From assembly GCF_021021435.1 (NCBI RefSeq), contig NZ_JAINWI010000013.1:1-64000 (forward strand): a DNA stretch of 64,000 nt. The letters run 5' to 3'. The notes beneath the pieces are model-generated. The model saw only the letters and a list, made by a program, of their open reading frames with translations, was not told the DNA's origin and searched no databases. Below, one piece after another: positions 1 through 8,712 of the stretch (its first letter is position 1; every line of letters starts with the position of its first letter). The stretch is from Seohaeicola saemankumensis (GTDB lineage Bacteria; Pseudomonadota; Alphaproteobacteria; Rhodobacterales; Rhodobacteraceae). A program made the translations under genes and the position numbers.

Positions 1-40
1 CAAGGCCCACATAGCCCGTGCCAATCATCGCGATCTTCAT
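1..40 (-). CDS. UDP-glucose 6-dehydrogenase, N-terminal fragment (partial)
   Basis: Only the first 13 codons lie in the window, reading MKIAMIGTGYVGL from the ATG at 40 on the minus strand; the rest lies beyond base 1. The peptide is the beta1-GxGxxG NAD-binding turn that opens UDP-glucose/GDP-mannose dehydrogenases, and the wording 'GTGYVGL' is typical of that family. Such enzymes oxidise UDP-glucose to UDP-glucuronate for capsule or exopolysaccharide synthesis, which suits the sugar transferase and epimerase a few kb away. Family assignment rests on the N-terminal motif alone. Confidence 0.7.
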   Translation of the reverse strand, partial: MKIAMIGTGYVGL

Positions 41-160
41 AAAAAACCCTTTGCCAATCCAAATACCCGAAGCAATCTTGTGCGCGTAAATACGGGGTCG
101 GTCAACGGCGCAGCGGTATCCGCAGCGATGCAAATGCACGTTCTGTGTGGTTTGTACCTG

Positions 161-1186
161 CTATGAGATCAACCAGCCAGAGAAGGCTGTATGTGCTCTG
201 GAATAGTTTAGTGCGGCGTTCACATTACCGGTTCGGCATGTCACATATTGGCCTGCAGACAGGCCGAGAACAGCCGAGAAAGACAAAGGACTTACCCCGC
301 TAAGTGCCTGCATCTGTAGCAGTTGAGTTTCGTCATTAATGGCAAAGCAGATCCGTCCATTTGTACTGCTGCCAAGAAATCCATTGATCAGGAAGCAGTA
401 GAAGCCATCGACAGGGGCTGTAAAACGCGATGTCAAAGGGTCGTAGTGCCCGCCACGGTTCAGAACGGGCGTGTCAAAAATCAGATCGGTATGCGGGGTA
501 GTGATGTTGAACCAGCCGCCAGCTGTGAAGGCCGTGAAAGCTGGGTTGCCCGGTGCCTTGACCGCGCCGCTGTGACGGTCGACGACAATGGCTTGGGTAA
601 AACCCACTCCGTCTGCTGATACCTTTATTTCGAAGTCGTCGGATGCGGTGGTCCCCATTTCCGCACGACCTGACCATCCGGTTTGAAACAGCAAGCTGGC
701 CGTATCTTCGGTTGCGGCCTTGTTGATTTTCAGCCTGTGATCTGATCCGTCATGTGTCAGAAGGCTAGCCTGCGCTGACACGGCTAGGCGATTTACTGTA
801 TCCGCAGTCGTGCCGACACCAAGTTGGGTCAACTCTTCCAATACAGGTATGACACTATCCCAATCGGTGCCGTTGAATCGGATTTGTCCACCGGATGACA
901 GGTCGTCAGCCCGCCATCCGGTTTGCGGGACGTAAAACAGCCACCCTGCCGCATCGGCCACGGCAATCGCCCCATCCTGACCGGACCAAGATCCCGTCGC
1001 ACCGGCGGCTACGATATAGCGGGCACCAACTTGGGGATTGACGGGTGGGTCAGTCAGGTCTGCCGAGGTCACGACAAGCTGGACAATTGCATCCAGAAGC
1101 TGGAGCGCGTCGTTATGGGTCACATGTTTCTGTGCCTGTGAAGGCTGGATATAAGGCAGGGCCAGAATCGGGGATGTGTCGGGCAT
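161..1186 (-). CDS. DUF2793 domain protein with C1q/TNF-like C-terminal region
   Basis: A 341-residue protein. The ATG at 1186 (MPDTSPILAL) was chosen because AAGGA lies about 8 bases upstream; the open frame runs 13 codons further without a better signal. Residues 5-110 match the DUF2793 pattern, with 'LPYIQPSQAQKHVTHNDAL' near the start followed by alternating glycine/tryptophan beta segments. This family is common in Rhodobacterales on or next to phage-tail-like and surface proteins. The last ~130 residues (FDTPVLNRGGHYDPLTSRFTAP onward, with the FSGWLIS end) look like a C1q/TNF-type jelly roll, often a trimeric binding head. It lies just downstream of the RTX gene on the same strand, with 168 bases between. 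Function unknown; an extracellular or tail-fibre-like role is inference. Confidence 0.75.
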   Translation of the reverse strand: MPDTSPILALPYIQPSQAQKHVTHNDALQLLDAIVQLVVTSADLTDPPVNPQVGARYIVAAGATGSWSGQDGAIAVADAAGWLFYVPQTGWRADDLSSGGQIRFNGTDWDSVIPVLEELTQLGVGTTADTVNRLAVSAQASLLTHDGSDHRLKINKAATEDTASLLFQTGWSGRAEMGTTASDDFEIKVSADGVGFTQAIVVDRHSGAVKAPGNPAFTAFTAGGWFNITTPHTDLIFDTPVLNRGGHYDPLTSRFTAPVDGFYCFLINGFLGSSTNGRICFAINDETQLLQMQALSGVSPLSFSAVLGLSAGQYVTCRTGNVNAALNYSRAHTAFSGWLIS

Positions 1187-1354
1187 CTTTGGTGTCCTTG
1201 TTTTCCTGTCCGGCAAGCAGCGCAATACCGCTTGCCCGAACCCGCGATGGGGGCGGCAATCTCGCGCTTAGCAATGCCCCGAACTGTGTAAACAGCGGGT
1301 AAGAGGGTCGTTCACCCTCTTGAGGAAATGTTGAGATCCCAACGATATCGACGG

Positions 1355-4069
1355 TCAGAAAGCAAAGTCGTCCGCCGTCAATTGCAACACATCTATCCCT
1401 GCCACAACCAGCAGATCAGAGCCGCCTGACCCTACCCGGATAAGGGCATCATCCTTGAACTGTGTGATGCCAAGATCGGTGAAGCGGCTTGCATCGGTCA
1501 CTGCGCTGAAGTCGATCAGATCGGCGCCTGGCTCGAAATCGGCGATCACATCGCGTCCGAATCCGGGACGGAAGATGAAATCATCCGCGCCTAGGCCCCC
1601 GACCAGAAAGTCGTTGCCGGCTCCTCCGTCAAGACTGTCATCGCCGGGCCCGCCCAGCAATGTGTCGCGGCCGCCCCCCCCGATCAGAAGATCATGACCG
1701 CGCTCCCCGAACAGAAAGACGGGGTCGGCAAGCGCGCTTGCATCAATCGTATCATTGCCGGAATAGCCGTTGATCTGCTCGACCCCGCTCCACCCTGACA
1801 GGTGCAGCGCTACGCCGGAGGCTTGATAGATCTGCGCGCGGTCATAGCCCGTGTGCCCGCTATCGTTGATTTGGTCCAACGCATTGACCATGTAAAGGTC
1901 CGATCCTTCGGCACCATCCATGACGTCGGCACCCAGCCAGCCGATCAGAGTGTCGTCACCGTCACCGCCGAAAAGCGTGTCGTCGCCATTTATCCCTGAC
2001 ACCCAGTCGTGGCCATCGCCGCCAAAAAGGACATCGTCGCCCGGACCGCCCAGAATTGTATCGTCGCCCGTGCTGCCGATCAGAACATCATCACCGCGCT
2101 CACCGAACAACAGCATCGGATCACCGAGCGCGCTGGCATCAATTGTGTCATTACCCATATAGCCATTGACCCTTTCGATCCCGCTCCACCCTGATAGATC
2201 AAGCGTCACGCCAGACGCCTCGTAGATCTGCGCGCGGTCGTTTTCTGTCCGCCCGCTGTCGTTGATAAGGTCCAGCGCATCGACCATGTAGAGGTCAGAA
2301 CCTTCGCCACCGTCCATGACGTCGCTGCCCAGCCATCCGATCAGGCTATCGTCACCGTCACCGCCAAAGATCGTGTCGTTCCCGACCGCACCCGACAGCC
2401 AGTCATGGCCCGCATCGCCGATCAGCAGATCGTTGCCCGCACCGCCAAAGATCGTATCTGGTCCGTAGCCTCCCGTCAGCGTTTCGTTGCCCGCGCCTCC
2501 GGTTAGGGCTGTTCCCGCCGGCAAGGTAGGATCAGTAACATCAGCAGGAACCGCAGGCAGTGATCCAGTTAGTAGGCGTGTCAGGTTCAAGACCGGGGTC
2601 CACAACACCTCTGACCGGCTGAGTCCCGTCCCTGTCTCGCTCCGAAGGTCCAGCACTTCGTCACGAAAACGGATTTCCGCACCCCAGTTCCTTGTAGTGA
2701 CAGAAAGTTGGGACGGATCGGTTAACCCGACCCATGCGCTTAGGTCTAGACGGTCCAGACCTGTCTGGAAGTCGGTGATCACATCCGCTTGCCCGTCGGC
2801 TGCAAGAACGAACAGATCGGCACCTTCTCTGCCTGTCATCCTGTCGCTGCCGTGACCATCGAACAGAATGTCATGTCCCGTCCCGCCGGATAGCGTATCG
2901 TTTCCCCCCTTTCCGATCAGGATGTCGTCAAGACCACCTCCGGTCAGGTTGCTTGATTCATCATTGGCGATAAGGCTATCGCCGATAGAGACGATGTTGA
3001 CGGATAGTTGGGTGATCCCCTGCTCGCGTTCACCGGTTGCAAAAATCTGCAGGTTCTGGCCGATGTGGACACCAGTCAGTGCCGCGACATTCGCCAGTGT
3101 TGACGTCGTGGTGTCGGCAAAGCTGTCCAGATGAACAAGCCGCCCCCCCGGTAGCAGAAGGAATAGCGACACGCCGTCATCACCGCCGCCAGCAAAGACA
3201 AAAACGCGGTCACTGACCGTGACGGTTTCCAGCGCGGAAACGCGTTGGAAACGTGTGTGCAGGTCGTCAATCACATGATCGACCGGGATCAGAATGCCAC
3301 CCGCCCCCAGTTCGAAAACGCTGAGCGACCCGCTGAGTGTCGAGGCAGCGATAATGTATTGCGTCTGACCAATGGTGGCGGCGGTCAGGGCGGTTGGCGC
3401 GTCGATCCCAAGCCCCTGTGCCGCACCATAGTCAGATGTCCGTTGCAGCGCGCCGTTTGCATTGACGCGGAACACGGAAAGCGCATCGGCTGTGGCAAAG
3501 CTTGTGACGATGTAATCCTGCCCGCCTAGGTTTACCGACAGGATATCGCTGACTATATGTCGGGTGCCAAAGCCACTGAGGGCAAGATGCGGCGCTGCAA
3601 ATGTCGTGTCGCTGGTTGGTTCAAGCCGCAGCAGACCTGTTCCACGGATACTGCCATAGTGAAATATGTTACTATCCGTCTGCGCGGTCACAAGCCCTGT
3701 CAAAAGCCCCAGATCCTGACCCGAGGATTCAAGCCGACTGCTTAGGCCAAGGGCACCGGATTGCGGTATCGTCACTGTCTGAATTGCTTGATCGCGCAGA
3801 CCGAGGATTGCGAAGCGGGTGTGTGTCCCGCCGAGTACCTCGAACAGTTCTGGCGCGGTCAGTTGCGCCAGATCTTGCGACAGGCCCACCGTTTGCAACA
3901 GGGTGCCGGTTGTGGCGTCGAACGCTGCCAGTCCACCGCCCGCCCGTGTGGTTGACAACAGTATCGGACCATCCGGTCCATTGTGGATCGCAAGATCCGT
4001 GATACCCGAAACAAATGGCTGCACTCCTGCACCCAGCACACCGCTGAACGCGATCTGGTAATTTTCCAT
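1355..4069 (-). CDS. RTX calcium-binding repeat protein with beta-propeller-like N-terminus
   Basis: A 904-residue acidic protein with no Sec signal peptide, as expected for type I secretion. Residues ~1-370 consist of repeated ~50-residue beta segments (for example 'TALTAATIGQTQYIIAAS' and 'ETVTVSDRVFVFAGGGDDG'), resembling a lactonase/propeller fold. From residue ~380 there are several blocks of GGxGxDxLxGG nonapeptides that bind calcium. Two tandem copies of a 132-residue unit lie at about residues 553-684 and 685-816, each with 'GWLG(S/A)DVMDG', 'GSDLYMV' and 'GNDTIDASAL' in order. The C-terminus (LTADDFAF) has the aspartate-aromatic ending of ABC-exported RTX proteins. The start is weakly supported (GGGGAAATCGGG before ATG). 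No T1SS gene is in the window. Probably a secreted or surface-associated protein next to exopolysaccharide genes; substrate unknown. Confidence 0.85.
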   Translation of the reverse strand: MENYQIAFSGVLGAGVQPFVSGITDLAIHNGPDGPILLSTTRAGGGLAAFDATTGTLLQTVGLSQDLAQLTAPELFEVLGGTHTRFAILGLRDQAIQTVTIPQSGALGLSSRLESSGQDLGLLTGLVTAQTDSNIFHYGSIRGTGLLRLEPTSDTTFAAPHLALSGFGTRHIVSDILSVNLGGQDYIVTSFATADALSVFRVNANGALQRTSDYGAAQGLGIDAPTALTAATIGQTQYIIAASTLSGSLSVFELGAGGILIPVDHVIDDLHTRFQRVSALETVTVSDRVFVFAGGGDDGVSLFLLLPGGRLVHLDSFADTTTSTLANVAALTGVHIGQNLQIFATGEREQGITQLSVNIVSIGDSLIANDESSNLTGGGLDDILIGKGGNDTLSGGTGHDILFDGHGSDRMTGREGADLFVLAADGQADVITDFQTGLDRLDLSAWVGLTDPSQLSVTTRNWGAEIRFRDEVLDLRSETGTGLSRSEVLWTPVLNLTRLLTGSLPAVPADVTDPTLPAGTALTGGAGNETLTGGYGPDTIFGGAGNDLLIGDAGHDWLSGAVGNDTIFGGDGDDSLIGWLGSDVMDGGEGSDLYMVDALDLINDSGRTENDRAQIYEASGVTLDLSGWSGIERVNGYMGNDTIDASALGDPMLLFGERGDDVLIGSTGDDTILGGPGDDVLFGGDGHDWVSGINGDDTLFGGDGDDTLIGWLGADVMDGAEGSDLYMVNALDQINDSGHTGYDRAQIYQASGVALHLSGWSGVEQINGYSGNDTIDASALADPVFLFGERGHDLLIGGGGRDTLLGGPGDDSLDGGAGNDFLVGGLGADDFIFRPGFGRDVIADFEPGADLIDFSAVTDASRFTDLGITQFKDDALIRVGSGGSDLLVVAGIDVLQLTADDFAF

Positions 4070-4201
4070 CCCGATTTCCCCCGGCCCCCCGGCCGTTAAC
4101 TCACCACGTTCAGGATGGTGGCTGACAGGTTAACGTCACCTTGCGGTACTGTGGCGGAACTGGGGCCTTTGGCTTGGATTTGATCGACTCGGACCGGTCT
4201 G

Positions 4202-4810
4202 TCAGCGGGAAAGCACCTTGAGCACAGTCGCCGCGATCAGGCGGAGATCCAGCCAGAGAGTCCGGTTCTCAGCATAGATCAGATCAAGCCGCGCCTTGCG
4301 GGGAATGCACCTGCGTATGTAGACATCCTCGGTTTGCGCTGCTGTTGCACATCGCGACAGCAACCTTGTTTCACTCTTGTGAAACACAATCGTGGCAAGC
4401 CCTGTCAGTCCGGGGCGTTGCTGGAGAATTTGGGCGTAAAGATCGGGGAAACGCTCGACATAGCGGCGTAGTGGCGGACGCGGGCCAACCATACTGATAT
4501 CACCACGCAAGACGTTGAAAAGTTGCGGTAGCTCGTCAAGTCTGGCGCGGCGCAGGATATGGCCCAGTTTGGTGATCCTGTCGTTCTTGTCGCCGCCAGA
4601 TACCCCTGTGTCCATCTCGACAGGGCGCATGGTGCGGAATTTCCAAAGCAGGAATGCCTGCTCCGGCGTCTTCATCCGCTCGGACAGATAAAGCACAGGT
4701 CGACCGTTGCAGATCAGTATTGTCAGGGCCACAACGACGATGACCGGCGCCAGAATAAGCAACAGCCCCAATGCAACAACGATGTCCAGAGCCCGCTTTG
4801 CTGGTGTCAC
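4202..4810 (-). CDS. Undecaprenyl-phosphate sugar transferase (bacterial sugar transferase family)
   Basis: Initiating glycosyltransferase that would move a sugar-1-phosphate from a nucleotide sugar to the lipid carrier at the inner membrane, the first step of exopolysaccharide or O-unit assembly. It has an N-terminal KRxxD motif (KRALDIV), one hydrophobic segment (~residues 10-35), KFRTM, DELPQL, 'GDISMVGPRPPL' and 'RPGLTGLA', all diagnostic of the ExoY/WcaJ catalytic core. The 202-residue form starts at a GTG whose last bases overlap the stop of the upstream epimerase (GTGA), implying translational coupling. An ATG at 4867 would give 221 residues but overlaps the epimerase by 61 bases and adds a poorly conserved leader, so I prefer the GTG. 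The short form lacks the extra transmembrane region of WcaJ-type enzymes. Confidence 0.85.
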   Translation of the reverse strand: MTPAKRALDIVVALGLLLILAPVIVVVALTILICNGRPVLYLSERMKTPEQAFLLWKFRTMRPVEMDTGVSGGDKNDRITKLGHILRRARLDELPQLFNVLRGDISMVGPRPPLRRYVERFPDLYAQILQQRPGLTGLATIVFHKSETRLLSRCATAAQTEDVYIRRCIPRKARLDLIYAENRTLWLDLRLIAATVLKVLSR

Positions 4811-5715
4811 AGTTGCGGCCCTTTCAGATGTGCCCTGTCCCTTGCCACGACTTCCGTCCAAGGCCAATCGGCCAGCAAATGTGCAGGCGTCGCGCTTGCG
4901 GGTCCAAGATCCAGTAGCGTCCGCAACCGCGCAGTCTCAAGCTCTACCCGAGGGGCGGCTTGCGAAGGGGCGTCCTTCCAGGCGAACTCAAGCCCTGCAT
5001 GGCGCAAGACTGCGTCCATCGCGGTGGCTTGCGGCGCGGCCAGATTGATGAGTTCCGGCAATTCCTTGATCGGGCATTCTGTCAGAGCGGTCAGACAGCG
5101 GGCCAGATCAGCACCTGACAGAAAGCTGCGACAGGCGGCGCGCCCGTTGGCAAAGCGGTCCAGTGTGATCTTTTGGCCTGTTTCACCGGCCGCGCGCATG
5201 GAGGCAGACAAACTGTCCGCCCCCATCACATTGCCGATACGCATCACGCAAATCGACGGCTTTTCGCCGGAAGTGCCGCGCCAGGTTCGCAGCGCCTGCT
5301 CCATCGCCAGCTTTGAATGCCCGTAGGCACTTTGAGGGCGGGGCAGGGTGTCTTCCCTCAAGGGCGCAGGCGCAGGTTGATAGACGGCCGCGCTGGAGCA
5401 ATGAAGAACACGGTTCGCGCCCAGTTTGCTGGCGACCTGCATGGCGCGCAGGGCGAGGTTCGTATTGTCTTGCAGGTCTTGGCCACTATCAGGCACGACG
5501 CCCCAAAGGGACAGAACCGCGCTGATCCGCAGTTTGCCACGACCTGCGTCGTTCAACAGGTCTTCTTCGGTTCGAAAAGGAAACGAGTCTTCATAGCAGC
5601 GTCGCGCCTGCCAGATCACATCCGGCCGATTGCGCCAATGCTTTCGCAGAATCAAACCCAAACGACCGGTGCTTCCCAGCACCAGCACCGAAGGGGCTGC
5701 TTGATTGCCTGTCAC
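4807..5715 (-). CDS. NAD-dependent epimerase/dehydratase family protein
   Basis: A 302-residue extended short-chain dehydrogenase. The Rossmann turn 'VLGSTGRLG' is at residues 12-20, a substrate-side serine segment 'HCSSAAVY' near 105, and the catalytic YxxxK appears as 'YGHSK' near residue 131. 'MRIGNVMG' follows, as in nucleotide-sugar epimerases. It probably modifies a nucleotide sugar for the adjacent sugar transferase, whose GTG start overlaps this gene's stop. The reaction (epimerase, dehydratase or reductase) cannot be told from sequence. The next feature upstream is tRNA-Pro, so this gene should be first in its operon. Confidence 0.8.
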   Translation of the reverse strand: MTGNQAAPSVLVLGSTGRLGLILRKHWRNRPDVIWQARRCYEDSFPFRTEEDLLNDAGRGKLRISAVLSLWGVVPDSGQDLQDNTNLALRAMQVASKLGANRVLHCSSAAVYQPAPAPLREDTLPRPQSAYGHSKLAMEQALRTWRGTSGEKPSICVMRIGNVMGADSLSASMRAAGETGQKITLDRFANGRAACRSFLSGADLARCLTALTECPIKELPELINLAAPQATAMDAVLRHAGLEFAWKDAPSQAAPRVELETARLRTLLDLGPASATPAHLLADWPWTEVVARDRAHLKGPQL

Positions 5716-5858
5716 GTCACGTCACCGGGTCAACTCTCTACACAGATGATGTTTAGCATTCCGGTCGCGTTGCAAAAAGCACAACTTTTGCAACGGCCAA
5801 GGTGTTGAATCCGGCCAAGTCGAGGGCGGTTTCATAAAAAAGAAAGGGCATTTTGCAC

Positions 5859-5935
5859 TGGTCGGGCTGAGAGGATTCGAACCTCCGACCCCCTGCTCCC
5901 GAAGCAGGTGCGCTACCAGGCTGCGCTACAGCCCG
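5859..5935 (-). tRNA. tRNA-Pro (anticodon CGG)
   Basis: A complete 77-base cloverleaf reads on the minus strand. The acceptor stem CGGGCTG pairs with CAGCCCG and is followed by the discriminator A and an encoded CCA. The anticodon stem is CCTGC/GCAGG around loop TTCGGGA, giving anticodon CGG. The T arm GGAGG-TTCGAAT-CCTCT is canonical (last pair G-T). It lies between the epimerase gene and a decayed transporter gene; tRNA 3' ends are common integration points, but no integrase or repeated end is visible here. Confidence 0.97.
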
Positions 5936-5992
5936 ACCGTGTGAGAGGCGATTAAACCCGTCACAGTGGATTTGCAAGGGTCGAGTTGGGAC

Positions 5993-6340
5993 ATGACTCC
6001 CGACCTTGCAGTGTTCCTTGGCGGGTTCGGAATGTTCCTGTACGGCATGAAGATCGGGACTGAAGCTCCGCGCGAGGCTGCAGACGGCTGAATACGCAAG
6101 CTATTGGCACGCTTTAAGATAACCCCTCCGGTTAGCGTCGCAACGGAAGATGCGGCGACGGCGCTTGTCCAGTCGTCCAGCACCACAACAGTGATGACCA
6201 CCGGATCCGCGCGTACCGGCCTGTCGGGGTTTCCGCAGGCTGCTGGTGTGGTCTATTGCGCGAATGGCGGCACCAAAGCTATTGGCTGGATGGTGACGCT
6301 TTTGGGGTTCACGCTGAAACTGGGTGCGCTTGTCGGATTT
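5993..6340 (+). pseudogene. Na/Pi cotransporter family remnant (nonsense-interrupted, truncated)
   Basis: From the ATG at 5993 the frame reads 'MTPDLAVFLGGFGMFLYGMK', the typical start of bacterial Na+/phosphate cotransporters (NptA/YjbB-like), and hits TGA at 6089-6091 after 32 codons. The same frame continues with 'LVQSSSTTTVMTTG', equivalent to the QSSS repeat motif of the family (normally QSSSATT), then 'LSGFPQAAGVVYCANGG' and 'GWMVTLLGFTLKLGAL'. Homology stops near 6335, about 115 codons in, whereas intact members have over 500. Several conserved positions are changed (GANIGTT-type region reads CANGGTK), consistent with long-standing decay rather than one sequencing error. The 180 bases from here to leuB hold nothing I recognise. 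Confidence 0.8.
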
Positions 6341-6521
6341 TCACAAATCTGGAGCTGCTATAAACCGGAGCGTTGGGTGAGATGTTTGATCGTAGCGATC
6401 CGATGTGGTGATTGCATCGGGTCAGGGACCACGCGTCGCGCATTGCTATTTTACAACGAACGGTTGCCTGAAGCAGTAGGGTCACCGACCCCGGACGAAC
6501 CAGAGCCGGTGTTAGAGAATA

Positions 6522-7628
6522 TCAGAGCGATGCGTTCAAAGCCGCGACAATCGCGTCGCCCATCTGGCTTGTTGTTACATGCGCGCCGCCTTCGGGGCCC
6601 ATCAGGTCCGCAGTGCGCAAGCCGTCGGCCAGCACCTCTTCGACAGCCTTTTCCAGCCGGTCCGCCTCGGTACCCATGTCGAAGCTGTAGCGCAGCGCCA
6701 TCGCGAAGCTGAGCACGCAAGCGATGGGGTTTGCTTTGCCCTGTCCGGCAATGTCGGGGGCAGAGCCGTGCACGGGCTCGTAAAGCGCCTTGGGCCGTCC
6801 ATTGGCCATCGGCGCGCCAAGGCTGGCCGATGGCAGCATGCCCAGCGATCCGGTCAGCATGGCCGCCAGATCGGACAACAGGTCACCGAACAGGTTGTCG
6901 GTGACGATCACGTCGAACTGCTTTGGCCAGCGGGTCAATTGCATTGCGCCTGCATCCGCATACATGTGGCTCAGTTCGACATCGGGGTATTCGGTGTCAC
7001 CGATGCGCTGGACGACTTCACGCCACAGCACACCCGATTCCATCACATTTGCCTTTTCCATAGAGCACAGCTTGTTGCCGCGCTTGCGGGCCAGTTCGAA
7101 GGCGGAACGGGCGACACGCTCGATCTCGGATTCGGTATAGCGCTGGGTGTTGATGCCCACACGCTCGTTGCCTTCTTTGAAGATGCCGCGCGGCTCGCCG
7201 AAATAGACACCTGAAGTTAGTTCGCGTACGATCATGATATCAAGACCGGCGACCACATCCTTTTTCAGGGACGAGAAATCGGCCAGCGCATCAAAGCACT
7301 GTGCGGGGCGCAGGTTGGCGTACAGGTCCATTTCCTTGCGCAGACGCAGCAGGCCGCGTTCCGGCTTGACGCTGAAATCAAGGTTGTCATATTTCGGGCC
7401 GCCCACGGCACCCAGCAGAACAGCGTCCACGTCCTGCGCCTTGGCCATCGTATCGTCATGCAGCGGAGTGCCGTGTTTGTCATAGGCGCAGCCGCCCACC
7501 AGATCCTCGGACACATCGAAGGTCACACCGCGCCTGGCACCATACCAATCGATGATCTTGCGCACTTCGGCCATGACTTCGGGGCCAATGCCGTCACCGG
7601 CGAGGATAAGAAGCGAGGGGTTGGTCAT
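6522..7628 (-). CDS. leuB: 3-isopropylmalate dehydrogenase
   Basis: Oxidative decarboxylation of 3-isopropylmalate to 4-methyl-2-oxopentanoate with NAD+, third step of leucine synthesis, cytoplasmic. The 368-residue product begins '[18 protein letters not shown]', carries the '[19 protein letters not shown]' substrate-binding region and the metal/NAD signature '[16 protein letters not shown]', then '[17 protein letters not shown]'. The ATG at 7628 was chosen because AAGGGA lies 8-9 bases upstream; the longer frame has no family match. Length is normal for the family. leuC and leuD lie about 4 kb upstream on the same strand, separated by four other genes. A LysR regulator gene, also minus strand, lies 84 bases upstream. 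Confidence 0.97.
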   Translation of the reverse strand: MTNPSLLILAGDGIGPEVMAEVRKIIDWYGARRGVTFDVSEDLVGGCAYDKHGTPLHDDTMAKAQDVDAVLLGAVGGPKYDNLDFSVKPERGLLRLRKEMDLYANLRPAQCFDALADFSSLKKDVVAGLDIMIVRELTSGVYFGEPRGIFKEGNERVGINTQRYTESEIERVARSAFELARKRGNKLCSMEKANVMESGVLWREVVQRIGDTEYPDVELSHMYADAGAMQLTRWPKQFDVIVTDNLFGDLLSDLAAMLTGSLGMLPSASLGAPMANGRPKALYEPVHGSAPDIAGQGKANPIACVLSFAMALRYSFDMGTEADRLEKAVEEVLADGLRTADLMGPEGGAHVTTSQMGDAIVAALNASL

Positions 7629-7712
7629 TGCGGTCTGTCCCTTGTGACATTTGTTCGTCACTGGCCTAGCGATTGCCGGACGCAGGGTCAAGAAACCACG
7701 CGAAAAAGGGCC

Positions 7713-8615
7713 TTATATCGGGATCAAACGGGGGGACAAACCCTCTGCCAGCAAGTCCCAGATCCGTTTGATCCGCGGAGTTGACCGCATCACTTGCAGG
7801 GCGGCCAACCAAAGGGGAAGGCGAGGCAGTTCAAGCCCCAATTCAAGTTCAACCATGTCGGGGCTATCCACCATAAGATTTGCCTGTGTAAAACCGATTC
7901 CACACCCTGCGCGGATCAGTTCCAGATAGGCGGTCTGGCTGTCGCAACGCACGGCAAACATTTCGCGGGTCGCTGGCCATCCAAGGCTTCGCATATGGCG
8001 CAGGATCAGGTCGTTGCAGTCATATCCGATCAGGTCATGTTGCAGCAGGCACTCGATGTTTTCCGGTGTACCGCAACGCTCCAGATAGGAGGGGGCGGCA
8101 AAGACACCCAGCCTCAGATCACCCAGATGCCGTGTGACGATATCGAGTTGCGTACTGCGATACATCCGTAGCGCGATGTCCGCCTCGCGGTAGAGCAGGT
8201 TGTCGCTGCTGTCTGAGGCGACAAGCTCTATCTGGATTTGTGGCTCGGCCTGCCGGATCTGGGCGATGATCGGGGGCAGAAGGGTTTGGGCTACAACGGT
8301 GCTGGCGGTCAGGCGCACCGTGCCTTGCAACGCATCGTTCCGGCCTGCGGCAGTCAATGCAATTGCGCGCAAGGCGTCGGCCATCCGTCTGGCTTGTGGC
8401 AATAGGGCCAAACCCGCTTCGGTCAGAGCCAGACCGCGCGGCTGACGGGTAAAAAGCGCAAGATCAAGATTCTTCTCAAGCTGACGGATCTGTCGCCCCA
8501 GTGTCGGCTGGCTGGTTCCGATCCTGCGTGCCGCAGCGGACAGGCTGCCGGTTTCCGCGACCCCGAGAAAAGCGCGAATAAGAGACCAGTCAAGGGTATC
8601 AGGAATAATTGCCAT
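7713..8615 (-). CDS. LysR family transcriptional regulator
   Basis: A 300-residue regulator. The N-terminal winged helix-turn-helix (residues ~8-67) includes 'LIRAFLGVAETGSLSAAARRIGTSQPTLGRQI', the classic LysR DNA-binding pattern, followed by a LysR_substrate effector domain (~95-295). It is divergent from the NAD-dependent epimerase gene starting at 8713, the usual arrangement for a LysR regulator and its target. The shared 97-base spacer is AT-rich and contains the dyad TTAT-N7-ATAA (8619-8633). The effector is unknown. The start lacks an obvious ribosome site. Confidence 0.9.
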   Translation of the reverse strand: MAIIPDTLDWSLIRAFLGVAETGSLSAAARRIGTSQPTLGRQIRQLEKNLDLALFTRQPRGLALTEAGLALLPQARRMADALRAIALTAAGRNDALQGTVRLTASTVVAQTLLPPIIAQIRQAEPQIQIELVASDSSDNLLYREADIALRMYRSTQLDIVTRHLGDLRLGVFAAPSYLERCGTPENIECLLQHDLIGYDCNDLILRHMRSLGWPATREMFAVRCDSQTAYLELIRAGCGIGFTQANLMVDSPDMVELELGLELPRLPLWLAALQVMRSTPRIKRIWDLLAEGLSPRLIPI

Positions 8616-8712
8616 TCGTTATTGAATACATAATATACGAAAACAGGCAATTTTTTATTCATTTATGCATGTGTACTTTGTTCCCTCGGACCTATCGAAA
8701 ATGGAGGCGGCA
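8616..8712. promoter_or_regulatory. Divergent LysR/epimerase control region
   Basis: This 97-base spacer is strikingly AT-rich in a GC-rich window. It contains the dyad TTAT-N7-ATAA at 8619-8633, compatible with a LysR-type T-N-A site, and overlapping TATA-like runs near 8630. GGAGG at 8703-8707 is the ribosome site for the epimerase ATG at 8713. Binding is inferred from layout only. Confidence 0.4.

Noticed and set aside
1455-2194. Plus-strand ORFs rich in Ser/Pro opposite the RTX gene
   Set aside because: They are antisense shadows of the Gly-Asp RTX repeats with no ribosome sites.
5859-5935. tRNA-Pro as an integration site of a genomic island
   Set aside because: No repeated tRNA 3' end or integrase in the window supports it.
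5753-5977. Minus-strand ORF containing 'AVAQPGSAPASGAGGRRFESSQPDQ'
   Set aside because: It is the well-known translation of tRNA-Pro, not a protein gene.
6579-7214. 211-codon plus-strand ORF
   Set aside because: Antisense shadow of leuB.
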